A stretch of DNA of 64,000 nucleotides from the NCBI GenBank assembly GCA_024114885.1, contig CP099423.1, forward strand, positions 2,046,001 to 2,110,000. The letters run 5' to 3'. This document shows positions 33,422 through 44,817 of this stretch, piece by piece. Under the pieces are notes generated by a model, which was not told where the DNA came from, made no database searches, and worked only from the letters and a program-made list of their open reading frames with translations. Source of the DNA: Septoria linicola. Taxonomy: Eukaryota > Ascomycota > Dothideomycetes > Mycosphaerellales > Mycosphaerellaceae. The position numbers were made by a program, and so were the translations under genes. Position 1 is the stretch's first letter. Every line of letters starts with the position of its first letter.

Positions 33422-36400
33422 CTATGTACCGTCTTTGACCACGCCCGGCGGTTTCCCGTTCAAAGTGCCGTTCGCACCTTTCGCCTTCTTGCTGCCGTTG
33501 CTCGTGGTCAGCTTCTCGAGTACTTTTTGTCCATTCTCAAACTCCACTCCCTTAACAAGCACGCCGCTCAGGCCTTCCAGACCAGCCACAAAAACACATA
33601 GCACACTCGCAATGACGAACATGCTGATACTTTCGCCAATTTCCAGCCAGCTGCCCTCGTCTCTGACCTCCCAGAAGAATCTCAGCGTCAAGTAGTCTCC
33701 AATGCCCATGACGATGGCAAACAGACCGCCTCCCCTCAGCCGTAGCCTCTTGGTCAAAATGCCCAAGTTGGCTGAGACCAGCGCAAATGGAGCCAGAAGC
33801 TTCAGAAGAAGTAGCGCGCCTTGCGAGAAAGGATCAAAGACTGGCAGCAAACGATACACAGCATCCAAGGAGAACGAGCTGATCGATGCGATATTTCCAG
33901 TGGAGAAGAAAGCCGATTGTAGTAGGAAAAGGAAGAATAGGCAGATTCTTGCATCAGACAGCGTCAAGCTTCTGTAGTCGCCACTCTTGACGGCCTCCTC
34001 GCGCTGCTTCGCTGCGTCCGCGGCCAGGGCGAGAGGTGTCGTAACATCCTGCTTCTTCACGGCTCCGTTGGCGTTGGGGGCGTGACCGTTAGCTGTGGAC
34101 TTCCGGCCGTTGCCCAACGCACCAGAAGTGCTTTTGGCTGCGGCCTGGTCATTGCTTGCTGCACGGCTATCGCTGTTGAATCGTTGGTGGATTCTGTGTT
34201 CGAGTCGGACCCAGCTGACGAGCGTGACCGCAATGGCAAAGTAGAAGAGGCCTTCGTAAGAGATTGTAAGGATGACGAAGAGCGGTCCGAATGCCAGAAA
34301 GATGACGGCAAGTCGATGAAGGTAATGATTTCGAGGTCGGAGAGCGTGGGCGAATGGGAGGATGAGGGAGGTGACTGTGGCAGTGACGTTAGCAGAGTTC
34401 ATCAAAAGTGCACGCCAAAAGACAACGTCATCGACTTCCTCCGCAATGGAGGTACAGCGGCCAGCCCGGGACAGTGTATGGTCCACAAGGTCCTCGTCCA
34501 TTGAGGTCAGGTGTCGAATATGTGGCAGACGTTCCCCTTCACGTATCTCCAGCATGCTGTCCTGACGCCGGATCTGTAGCGCTCGTTCTTGACCCAGAGA
34601 GCGGGGCGGGATAGCAAGAGGCGGGACGTAGATGTTCTTCGTCCACATCCAGGTGACTGTCATTTTAGTCCATGCCGATGTTCGCCGTGCTCTGGAGCCC
34701 TTCTCGCATGCTGACTCCGTTGTACCATCGAGTCCCACAGCAGAAATCTCATCTTGCAGGTGAACCATCAGGAGCTTGCGACCAGGTGAGGCATAAGTGA
34801 AGTCGTACCAATAGTTCTCGTCGGTCGTGGCAACTGCTCGATCGCGCGATGCGAAGGCAAGCTTGAACGGCATGCGGAATAGTATCTCGAAGATGAACGC
34901 AACGATCAAGGCCAGTGGGAGATAGAGCGCCAGAAACCCGCCGAGCCAGATTCGAGTCGATAGTCTGTAAGCCTTGAATGACTCCAGTGGATGTTCCATA
35001 AGGCAAAGCACGTCCTCCAGACCATCTGCGTTGCTGGCGTAGATTCCCATGATGTTCGGTGTCGGGGTAAATCAATATCTGATCACAATGCGAATGTAGC
35101 CTGATGTTGTTGCGAAGCTGCGTGAATCGGGTTGTGTTTGAGGGGAACAGAAGCAAGGAAATGCGCACTCACCGAGTGTGACCCATCCTGCCAACTGTGT
35201 GCCAAGCGGCAGGCCCGTCTTTGCTTGCAAAGAAGCAACGCTTGACTTGGTGACAAGCATGGCAAGTCCGACTAAGCCCACTTGCGCTCCAAGTATTGAG
35301 CGAGAAACAACATCTGCTTCCGCGGCTTGCAGGCCTTCCTTCGACTGAGCAGTCTGCACGAGCAAGCTCTTCTCGAAGGCAATGTAGAGGACGCCGATGA
35401 GCAGAATGAGGAAGCCTCCGAAAAGGCTGAAATGTGGTTAGCTGTAGCAGTCGGAGTTTGCCTCCACTTCACTCACATAAGGTTCGAATCCTCGATCTTG
35501 ATGGCCGGAAGCAGAGTGAAGATGCTCATAGATGCACACGCGATTGCCCAGGTGGCGCAAAGCAGCGAATTAGCTTTGACGAAGTCAATACCATAAAAGG
35601 CAGGCCACGCGATAGCGGCGAGGTAGAGGATGGTGTAGATCTGTCGATGATAGTAGCTTTGCACCTGATGCAAAAGTCAGCAATAGCAGATGAGGGGTTT
35701 CCGCACATCGTACCATGACTTCCAGCAAAGCAAGATATCCCGCCACGTTCATAGCGAGCTTAGTCGTGTCACTCTTCGAGAATCTGGCGAACAACTTGTT
35801 CTTGCCCTCGATCAAGGCTCTTCGTCGAGCGAAGACCTCCTCCCAGAACATCACGGGGAAGAAAGCGTAGGCGTAGTATGTGATTGGCGAAGCCTGGAAG
35901 ATCAGCAAGCTGTACAGACCGACCAAGATGGATGCGAAGGTAATGATCAGGCCGGGCGTTCTCTGCACATCGATCTTGCCGTCAAGCATATGCACGTCAA
36001 CAGCTGTTGTAAAAGCAAAAGCAGTCCAGCCGAGATAGCCTGCGGTAACTAGAGTCCGCAAGAAGAGCCATGCGTATGTTTGCAAGTAGCGCATACCAGC
36101 CAGGCCGAGCTTGATCAGCTCATCCGTCTGCTTGATGGCGGTCTTGTAGTCGCGCTTGCGTATCAACTGTTCGATTGCTGCTATACGGTTTTCGACGCTG
36201 TGCTCGGCATCAGCAAAACCTGCATACGGTCTGTAGCGCAAGACTTCGCCCATCTTCTCGCGCTCCTTGACATGGTACATTTCGAGGATTTCCTTCGCAT
36301 TTGTGAGGAGAGCCTTGGATTTTTGCTCATCGGTGGCGTCCAGGAACGAAAGTGGTAGCTCCCCTACAGAATTGACAGGGAATTCGAGGCCTGCCAAATA

Positions 36401-37501
36401 TGCCATCATTGCTGCAACATCAGCTTGGGCCACATCGTGTCGCCGGACGTGGTCGAGTCGCCAGTCGCTGGAAAAGCCATCCTCGTGTCCCGGAGCTTTC
36501 CCTCGCTTTACAGTCTGAGGCTTCGCGACTCCCGATCCCCAAGCAATCAGAGGTGTTCTGGTGTTATCTGGGTGACCATCTCCGTGACTACCCCAGTCGC
36601 TCATGCCGTGATCTGCTGTGAAAACGAACGCCGTCTGATCATCATCGTAGAAGTTGTTGATGAGTTCGGTGATCTCCTGAACACCTCTGTCGACAATCTG
36701 GATGTTGCGCAAGTACTCCAAGGAATAGGGTCTGTAAGCATGTCCGGTCGTGTCTAGACCCAGCAAGTGGAGGAAGAAGACCAGCTTGTCCTGCCGCAAT
36801 CTAGCATTGAGCTCAGGATCTGTCTCAGCATCCTTGAACAGCTGCTTGACGCGATCGAAGACCCAGTCGTCCAGTTCGGTAGCGTCTTTGCTGAAATCCT
36901 CGAATTCATGGCCGTAAGTGGCATCTTCGACTCTTCCAGGCACCGCACCAGTAGAGAACATGGGCAAGATATCTGGACTGCCCCAACTCCAGGTGTGTCT
37001 ACTCCTGTTGAATACGCTGTCGAAGTTGACAGGATTGAGCTTCCACCCCGTCGTCACTGCTGCCACGTCCTCATACAGCCCCGCGATTAATGCCACATGG
37101 CCAGGTCTCGATTCGGTGGGGACTCTGGTGTGAGAGACACCAAATGTGCCATGTTCGAGGACTCGCGATCGCAGAAACGGTGCCAGAGGAACGACTTCAT
37201 GGGAAGAAGTGTCATTCGACGACTTGGATGGATCGGGAAAGAATTGGAAGGCCTTGTCTGCGCGAAGTCCGTCGCCTGTGTTTCGTCAGAGGTGGTAAGA
37301 GAAATGAAAAACATGTCCTTGTCCCAACTCACCAACATACAACACCAATCGTTGAGCAGGAGCTTTGAGCTGATCGACGTGGTATGCTCGCATTCCACGC
37401 ACAATGGGCGAGACAAAGTAAATGTCGAAGATGGAGTAGATGTAAATCACGTGGAACACCACCGCGATGCCCAAGAAGCCCAATCGCCCCAGTCGCGCCA
37501 T
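33422..37501 (-). CDS. MCD4: GPI ethanolamine phosphate transferase 1 (Mcd4/PIG-N), five exons, 1041 aa
   Basis: Exons: 37333-37501, 35714-37275, 35477-35664, 35173-35426 and 33422-34374; the joined length is 3126 nt. An N-terminal signal-anchor (LGRLGFLGIAVVFHVIYIYS) precedes the alkaline-phosphatase-like lumenal domain with DGLRADKAF, TESRPGHVALIAGLYEDV and TADHGMSDWGSHGDG, which hold the metal and nucleophile residues. A long multi-span C-terminal half follows (GWVTLV|TSLILPF, YLHRLAVIFLAFGPLFV, ISYEGLFYF). The enzyme adds ethanolamine phosphate to the first mannose of GPI precursors in the ER. Introns 1-3 are 57, 49 and 50 nt. Intron 4 (34375-35172) is 798 nt and contains a 226-codon ORF. 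The start codon is only 160 bp from a RIP-mutated transposon block. Confidence 0.93.
34375..35050 (-). other. ORF of 226 codons inside MCD4 intron 4
   Basis: Inside the 798-nt intron, an ATG at 35050 in good context (CATCATGGG) opens a frame on the MCD4 strand. It runs without stop to the intron's own acceptor and on into MCD4 exon 5. An in-frame TGA lies about 30 bp upstream of the ATG, so this frame cannot be an extension of exon 4. The product would have a head beginning MGIYASNADGLEDVLCLMEH, a strong membrane helix (WLGGFLALYLPLALIVAFIF), then a charged region with several Arg/Glu-rich segments. No family recognised. The intron's own signals are good (GTGAGT donor, GCTAAC branch 12 nt before CCACAG). 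It may be an independent nested gene, an alternative promoter making a chimeric protein, or inserted DNA. Confidence 0.45.
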
Positions 37502-37661
37502 CTTGAACGACGGATTGATGTGTGCTTCCTCCCTCAGCGAAGAAGATGACAGAAGTCAATGAAAGTCAGCTTTGAATCCATTATGGTACTCTACACACGA
37601 AACGCGTTCGGCGTAGTTAATAGACTTTTGACTAGTTAGCATTAGGGGTAATGACGGCGCG

Positions 37662-37694
37662 CCATTCTGACCAGTCCGCCATATTAAACTTCGG
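37662..37694 (+). repeat. Left terminal inverted repeat
   Basis: Begins CCATTCTGACCAGTCCGCC; pairs with 44628-44660. Confidence 0.7.
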
Positions 37695-38226
37695 TAATAT
37701 AATAGTAATAAACACACTCTATCGCTTCTAATTTACTCTCTATACTCGCTATATACTCGCAATTATAGCTCCGCGTACTCTAGACTACTTACTATACTAT
37801 AACTATATCTACTAGCGTAGAGAGATAGGTTATACTCTACTAGAGATCTAATCTACCTTTTACTACTTCTTTTAAGTTACTATTACTAAACGTACCCTCG
37901 AGCGTATACTATCTATATTATCTATTTAACTTAATAAAGACTATAGTAGAAAGATATAGAATATTCTAAATAATAAAGATAAACTCTAGATACGTATAAG
38001 CTTTATATATAATATTTTATATCTTAAAGATAGTAAAGCTATATAGGTTTTAATAGACGAGAGCTTTAATATTACTATAAGGTAATACTACCGTATTCGG
38101 ATTAATAGGCTAGGACTATAGAAGATAGAGAGTAGTACGAATTATATAGAGATAGAAGTATATATTATAGAAATACTAGTAGTAGAGCTAGATAAGTTAT
38201 TAGTTAAAGTATATAGTAAGAGTAAT

Positions 38227-38503
38227 TATTAAGAATATATCCTAGATAGTTAGTCTAGATATAGACATCTAAGTATAGTTCTAGATACCTAAGGTATCTA
38301 CTTAAGGCTTAGTAAGAAGTATATCTTACTTCTCTTTCTTCTCTTCTTAGATAACTAACTTAATTAACTTTATATTTAGTTCCTAGTATATTACTACTAT
38401 ACTATATATATAAGTTAGTTTAAGATTAATCCTCTATTCTTCTTTACTACGCTATACTCTTCTTAATATTATATAGTATATAATACGCTCTCTATTTTTA
38501 ATA
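38227..38503 (+). repeat. 5' LTR of the copia element
   Basis: 277 bp, from TATTAAGAATATATCC to TTTTTAATA; original ends were probably TG...CA, changed by RIP. Aligns without gaps to 44247-44523. Confidence 0.92.
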
Positions 38504-38518
38504 GGTTATAAGCCTAGG
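38504..38518 (+). other. Primer-binding site complementary to the anticodon region of initiator tRNA-Met
   Basis: GGTTATAAGCCTAGG lies directly after the 5' LTR. Allowing RIP change (A for G), GGTTATGAGCC is complementary to the CAU anticodon arm of tRNA-iMet, which fits half-tRNA priming as known for copia-type elements. Confidence 0.6.
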
Positions 38519-41500
38519 TTTATATACTAAATAGGAGTAACCTATATTAGTATAGGTTACTTATATTTCTTATAGTTTATAGAAAATATTTAGGGCCTAG
38601 AAGTTTCTCTAACTATATTACTAACGAAGCTAGTTTATACTTAGTAGTATATAAGTTAGTAAAGATCTCTATAAGATAGTAGTATATTTCTACTTTATTA
38701 ATACCTACCTAGTTCTCTACTATTATACCTAGTATTACTAGAGTTAGAAGAGGCTACCTAGCCTTCCTACTACCTAGTAATAGAAACTCTACTAAGAGAG
38801 AAAGATCTAAGTCTTAGTAATTTCCTAAATACGAGGAATCTCTATTCCTTAGAGCTAGTCTCTCTACTATAAGAAATTACTCTTCTCTAGAATCCTTAGC
38901 TAGTCTAAAGTATTCTACTAATTATTTATTCTATTTACCTATTTCTATAATAGACTAAAAGGATAAGAAGAGCTAAAGGATTCTAATCCTAGATAGAACT
39001 AACTAGAAGAAATAGTTTAAGCTATAGATAGATAAGCTAGAAGGAAAGAACTAGTTCTAGATAATTAGCTAGCTAATTATTAAAGAGAACCTATATATAG
39101 TTTAGTAGGATACTAGTCTCTAGATATATATTACTTAGAATTAATACTTCTTAAAAGATAATATAGTATATAGGTTTAGTATTAGATATAGTATTAGTAA
39201 AGATAATAAGATAGAGCTAGAGATATAGTATATTACTATACTAGTAGCTAAGATATAGGTAATCCTCTAGAATAAGTATAATAGAGTCCTAAAGTCCTAT
39301 ACTATAGGTCTAATTAAGTAGTTTATTATATTTAGAATATTACCTAATAAGACAATTAGAGAAGTATAGAGATATCTTAGAGGCTTAGGTAAGAGGATTA
39401 CTAAGATTAACTCTTAGGAAGCTTACTACTAGAGCTAAGAGAAAAGGTTAAAATATCTCTTATAGTTCCTACCTATATTATACTAAATAGCTAAGGATAC
39501 TATTATAACCTAACTATCCTTAGATATAGATACTATTCTTCTTCTACTTAAGTTCTAAGAGGTAAGAGATAATCTAGATAAGATAGATATAGGTTTAGCT
39601 ATATTCTATTCTAGGCAGCTCTACTAGAGAAAGTCTCTACTAATATACTAGCTCTATAAGAAAGAGAAGTACTAGTTAAAAGATTATCCTAACCTCTCTA
39701 TTACTAAGAAACTATCCTAGTAAAGAAATAGTACTAAGAACTAGAAAGACTCTTAGAGATTATTCCTTAGAGGAAGAGTTAGAAGATCCTCTTTACTAAA
39801 GAATACTAGATATATTAAGAAAGCTATCTATAAGTTATTATTATATAATAAGCTAAAGAAGGTTATTTAGAGAATAGGTAAGTAGCTTTAGAGAATAGAA
39901 AAGTCTAGAAAGTTTCTAAAAAAAGAATTTTTAGCCTAGGAGTCTAGTTCTAGTTCTAATTCTAGAACTTACTCTAGTTCTAGAAGTAATAATAATTCTC
40001 TATTAGAAGATAATAACTAAGATAAGTTAGCCTATTCTATAATTAAGGCTAAAGGCAAGTTATTACTCTAAGAATAGCTCTTAGATTCCTATACCTTATT
40101 CTATATAACTAACTAACTATTCTTCTTTAGATTAGTAAAGCTACTAAGGAAGAAAGTATAGATTAAGGTAGGAGGAGGATACCTCTATATAACCTACTCT
40201 AGACTAGTATAGATAAAGAGAATCTTAGAAGGAGAAGTTCTACTTAATAAGGTACTATTTGTTCCTAATCTTAGAGTAAATCTTATATTATAGAATTAGT
40301 TTAGTAAGTAATTTAGAGTCTAGAAGCCTAATTTTACTCTTACCTCCCTAGATAGCTAAATAGTTATAAAGACTAAACTAGTTAGAGGTATTCTATTTAT
40401 TAGTAAGATATTACCTCTTCTATAAGAAAAGTTATATTACTTACTATATAATTCTATAGAGGTTAATAATACCTATACTACTCTATTAGAGAAGGATCTA
40501 AAATAGTAAGAGCTATAGTATAGAAGATTTATATACTTTAGAAGAGGGTTACTCTTAAACCTTTATAAAGTTACTAACCTAAAGGAAAGAATTCTAATTC
40601 CTAACTAGGAAGAGTATAAGTATAAGATCTATATAATAGGTAAGATAAAGAAATACCTAGATAAGTCTATTAAGAGAAGACCTAAAAGATTAGCTCTTAT
40701 ATTAGTAGATATTTATAGACTATTACTATTATTAGTAAAAGGTTTTATATAGTAGCTTAAGATTATTAATAATTTCTTAAGAAAGAAATAGGTATTTCTA
40801 CTTAAAGCTAGATTAGATATACTAACTACTCTTTAGAACTAGAGGATTAAGGTAGAAAGGTAGTTAGTAGTACTCCTTAAGTCTATAAGGGCTAATAATA
40901 CTAGAGAGATTACTATTTTAATTAAATAGTAAGAGAAGGACTTTAGAATTACTCTTAAGCTAACTAAGGCCTATAATTTACTCTAGAATAGAGTAGTTAA
41001 GAGGTCTATCTAAATATTAGAGGCCTCTATTAGAGTAATACTTAAAGAAAGTAAGATACCTATTAAGTTTTAGCTAGAAGCCTTTAAAATATAGATATAT
41101 ATAAGGAACAAGCTCCTAAATAGATCTAATATTAAGAGATTTAAGCTCTTACCTAATAAAGCTTTTAATAGGATTAAACTAATAGTCTCCTACCTTAAAG
41201 TATAGAGATATAGAGCTATAGTATATATAGATATAAGAGTATAGCCTTAGTAGGTAAGAAGTAATAAACTAATAAATAGAGGAAAGAATACTATATTTAT
41301 TAGATACTATAATAATATAGTAAAGGTATAGAAGTTCTAGGAGCTAGATATAAAGGCTATTAAATAGTATACTAATATAATCTTCTTTAAAAATAAGCTA
41401 GGTAGAGAATTAGACTTAAATATTAAGATTAAGAATCTCCCTAGTTTAGCTCTAGAAAGAAGATCTATTAAAAGGCTAAGATCTATTAGCTAGCCTACTC

Positions 41501-44246
41501 TATAAGCTAGTAAGAGTACTCTAGGTGCTTCTAGTCTAGGCTAGTAGAAGCCTCTTTCTCTTTAGCTATTAGTATAGGTTTAGGAAGGAAAGAAACTCTT
41601 TATATAACTTCTACCTCTACTAGAAGATATAGGAGAGTATAGAAAATTCCTAGACTAAAGAAAAGTTAAGAAAGAATCTAAGAATTCTACTTAAGAAACT
41701 ATAGAGATAGATTATAAGTAGATAGCCTTAAGGCAAACTCTTAGAAAGAGGAAAGTATCTTAAGAATTTAATAGATTTAACTAGAAGCTAAAGCTAATTA
41801 GGCTTAAGCTAGATTAGAATAGTTAGCTAGATAAGGAAATACTCCTAGAGTATTAGGCTTTCTTCTTAGCTATAAGCTCTATTAACCTAGATATCTTATA
41901 AAACTTAGAATTCTTAGAGGAAGTTAAAGAGATTATATTCTCTACTACTAAAGAAGTAGGAATATATAAATAGGAGGTTCTAATTCTAAGGAACTATAAG
42001 AAAGTAGTAAGTAATCCTAAATAGAGTTATCTCTAGTAAGAAGCTATTTAGAAAAAGCTAGATATACTTATAAGTAATAATACCTAGACTATAGTAGTCC
42101 TACTAAAAGGAGCTAACCTAGTTACCTTAAGATAGGTCTTTAATATTAAGAGAAAGCTTAGTAGAGCTATTAAAAAGTTTAAGGCAAGACTAGTTATAAG
42201 AGGGTTCTTCTAAAAGTATAGAGTAGACTATATAGAAACTTTTACCTCTATAGTTAGGTAGGATACTCTAAGAGGATTTATAGCTATAGTCTATAAGAAG
42301 GACCTAGTTCTATACTAAGTAGATATAAATAATATATTTATAGAGAGTACCCTATATAAGGACATCTATATAATCTTACTACTAGGTATTAACCTACTAA
42401 CTAGTATAGTCTTATAAGTTCTAAGGAGTCTCTATAGGCTAAAGTAAGCTATAAGAGACTAGAATTAGCTATATATATTAAAGCTAAAAGGAATAGGATT
42501 TAGATAATTAGAAGTAGACCTATATCTTCTAATCTATAAGAAAAGGAAAGATCTAATAATCCTAATCTATATTAATAATATACCTATTACTATAGAGAGA
42601 CTAGAAGATGTCCTCTAGTTTAAAGACTAACTTAGTAAGGTCTTTAAGATTAAAGATCTTAGAGAGCTAGATAAGATTCTTAGAATAAGACTAATAAGAA
42701 ACAGATAGTAAGGCTAGCTAAAACTTAACTAGAAATATTATATCTAAGAGAACCTAGCTAAGATAGGAATAGGCTAAGAAACTATATTACTAACTCTTTT
42801 ACTAATAGATAGCTATAAAAGTCTAAAGCCTACTAGACTAAATAATAAAAGATATAATAAATAGAAGTACTAATCTATTATTAGAATATAGATATAGCTT
42901 ATAACTATTATAAGACTAGATATTTTATTTACTTTTAGAAGATTAAGCTCCTATATTAGTAATCTAATAGTAGGATATATAAAGGCTCTAAAGAAGCTAA
43001 CTAGATACCTAAGATTAAACCTAGACCTTAGTCTAAGATACTTAAGGAATAGTTAAAGCTATCTTACTAGATATATAGACTCTAACTATATAATAGACAA
43101 AACTAATAGAGTCTTAATTCTTAGATATATCTTCTTCCTTTATAGTATACTAATCTCCTAGATAAGTAAGAAGTAGAAATCTATAGCTATATCTATAATA
43201 GAAGCTAAATATATAGCTATAGGAGTATATATAAAATAGTTATAGTTCCTTAGTACTCTTTTAAGAGAGCTTAGATATCTAGAGTTAGTAGGAGAATATT
43301 CTTACTAACCTAGGATCCTTAGTAACTAGGAAACTATTACTAGAATTAGGCTAATTTAGCTAAAAGGTAATAACTAAGCTACCCTTACTCTAGTTAAGGA
43401 CTTATATATTTATAATAAGTCTAAATATATTAATATCTTATATAATACTATAAGAAAGCTCTAGTAGAATAGACTTATCTCTATAGAATATATAAATATA
43501 AAAGAGATAGTAGTAGATAGTCTTACTAAGCTAAAGAATAGACTATAGTTTCAGGTATTTATAAGGTAGCTCTACCTTATATAAGAGATATATAAAAGAT
43601 AACTCTAAGCTTTAGAGTTAAACTAAGAGGAGTCTAAAAGAAAGATTTTAGTTACTTAACTCCTCCTTAGTTAGACTTTATAAAGTCCTAAATACTCTTA
43701 CTAATATTAGACCTATTACTAACTATAATATTACTATATAGTACCTAGCTAAACTAGATACCTCCTAAGGCTAAGTACTAGTTAATATTAAAGACCTCCT
43801 CTATAGTAGCTATTATCTCCTCTACTAGTATATAGTTACTCTACTCCCTAGCTTAATATAAGATCCTTATAGCTAAGAATAGTATACTCTAAAGACTATT
43901 AGGGAACTAAGAAGCTATATAGAATATAAATAAGTAGGGGACTAGGCTATAAGGAATCTAGAGAGCTATTAGAATTAGCTATAAGAAAGGATAGGGGTAA
44001 CTTACTAGATAGTCTATATCCTAAACAATCTATTCCTATATAAGAAAGAAGGAAGATCTTATAGAAGGTATTTCTTTTATCTTTTTATAGGAGATAGTAG
44101 TATAGAAAGTTTATTAGATTAATAGTTAGTACTATCTAGTTATTAGTCTAAAAAGTAAGTACTTAATAACTAATTAAGATTAGGACTAGTATTTAAGTAC
44201 TATAGATAATCTATTAAAAGATCTAACTATATAGTATAAGTAGGAG

Positions 44247-44523
44247 TATTAAGAATATATCCTAGATAGTTAGTCTAGATATAGACTTCTAAGTATAGTT
44301 CTAGATACCTAAGGTATCTACCTAAGGCTTAGTAAGAGGTATATCTTACTTCTCTTTCTTCTCTTCTTAGATAACTAACTTAATTAACTCTATATTTGGT
44401 TCCTAGCATATTACTACTATACTATATATATAAGTTAGTTTAAGATTAATCCTCTATTCTTCTTTACTACGCTATACCCTCCTTAATATTATATAGTATA
44501 TAATACGCTCTCTACTTTTAATA
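44247..44523 (+). repeat. 3' LTR of the copia element
   Basis: 277 bp; nine differences from the 5' LTR, eight of them transitions. Preceded by a short purine run AAGTAGGAG (44238-44246), a likely polypurine tract. Confidence 0.92.
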
Positions 44524-44627
44524 AGTCCTATTATTATTAGCGCGACAATAGTAAGGTAATATAAGCGTATAACAATGGCAGGTGCGAGTGCAAGTGAACA
44601 ATAAAGACAATAGAGCGTGGCCGCATA

Positions 44628-44660
44628 CGGAGGTTTGATATGGCGGACTAGTCAGAATAG
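44628..44660 (-). repeat. Right terminal inverted repeat
   Basis: Reverse complement matches 37662-37694 at 28 of 33 bases. Confidence 0.7.
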
Positions 44661-44817
44661 CCTACCTTAGGTAATGCCTGTACGCGTAGGGATGACGATT
44701 GAGCCGCATCTTTTCCTGCTCTTCCCTAGTAACAACCACAACATCTTCTCTATTCTATTCTATTCTCACCTGTTGGCATACGCTGGACTTGACTAGTTCC
44801 GCAGTGAACTAACGCGA

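Larger units (their letters stand above)
38227..44523 (+). mobile_element. Full-length Ty1/copia LTR retrotransposon, RIP-inactivated, 6297 bp
   Basis: Two 277-bp LTRs bound an internal region reading rightwards. Despite dozens of stop codons the order gag, protease, integrase, RT, RNase H (copia order) is readable in a single frame. Gag starts by about 38900 and has a CX2CX4HX4C knuckle at 39646-39687, where all four ligand codons now encode Tyr. The protease aspartate is in LLDSY at 40084. Integrase-like sequence runs about 40500-41450. RT runs about 42170-42750, with VDI retained and the YVDD box reading YINN at 42568-42579. RNase H runs about 42930-43590. CpA/TpG and CpG are almost absent. 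No frame-changing indel was found at any checkpoint. It is dead as a mobile element but structurally complete. Confidence 0.93.
37662..44660. mobile_element. Inverted-repeat-bounded element (about 0.7 kb) with a nested copia insertion
   Basis: Sequence 37662-37694 and the reverse complement of 44628-44660 match at 28 of 33 positions. Four of the five differences are C/T transitions. Weaker similarity with mainly transition differences continues inward for about 60 bp after a length difference of about 10 bp. Subtracting the copia (38227-44523) leaves 702 bp, the size of a non-autonomous DNA transposon. The left arm (37700-38226) is RIP-mutated. One of its frames near 38030-38130, with stops, recalls a helix-turn-helix of the pogo/Fot1 kind (DESFNITIR), but this is too weak to assign. 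No clear target-site duplication was found. Confidence 0.55.

Noticed and set aside
38030..38130. Pogo/Fot1-type transposase relic in the left arm of the inverted-repeat element
   Set aside because: Only a few HTH-like residues can be read through several stops; too little to assign.
38222..44528. Target-site duplication of the copia element
   Set aside because: The five flanking bases (GTAAT and AGTCC) do not match even allowing C-to-T/G-to-A changes.
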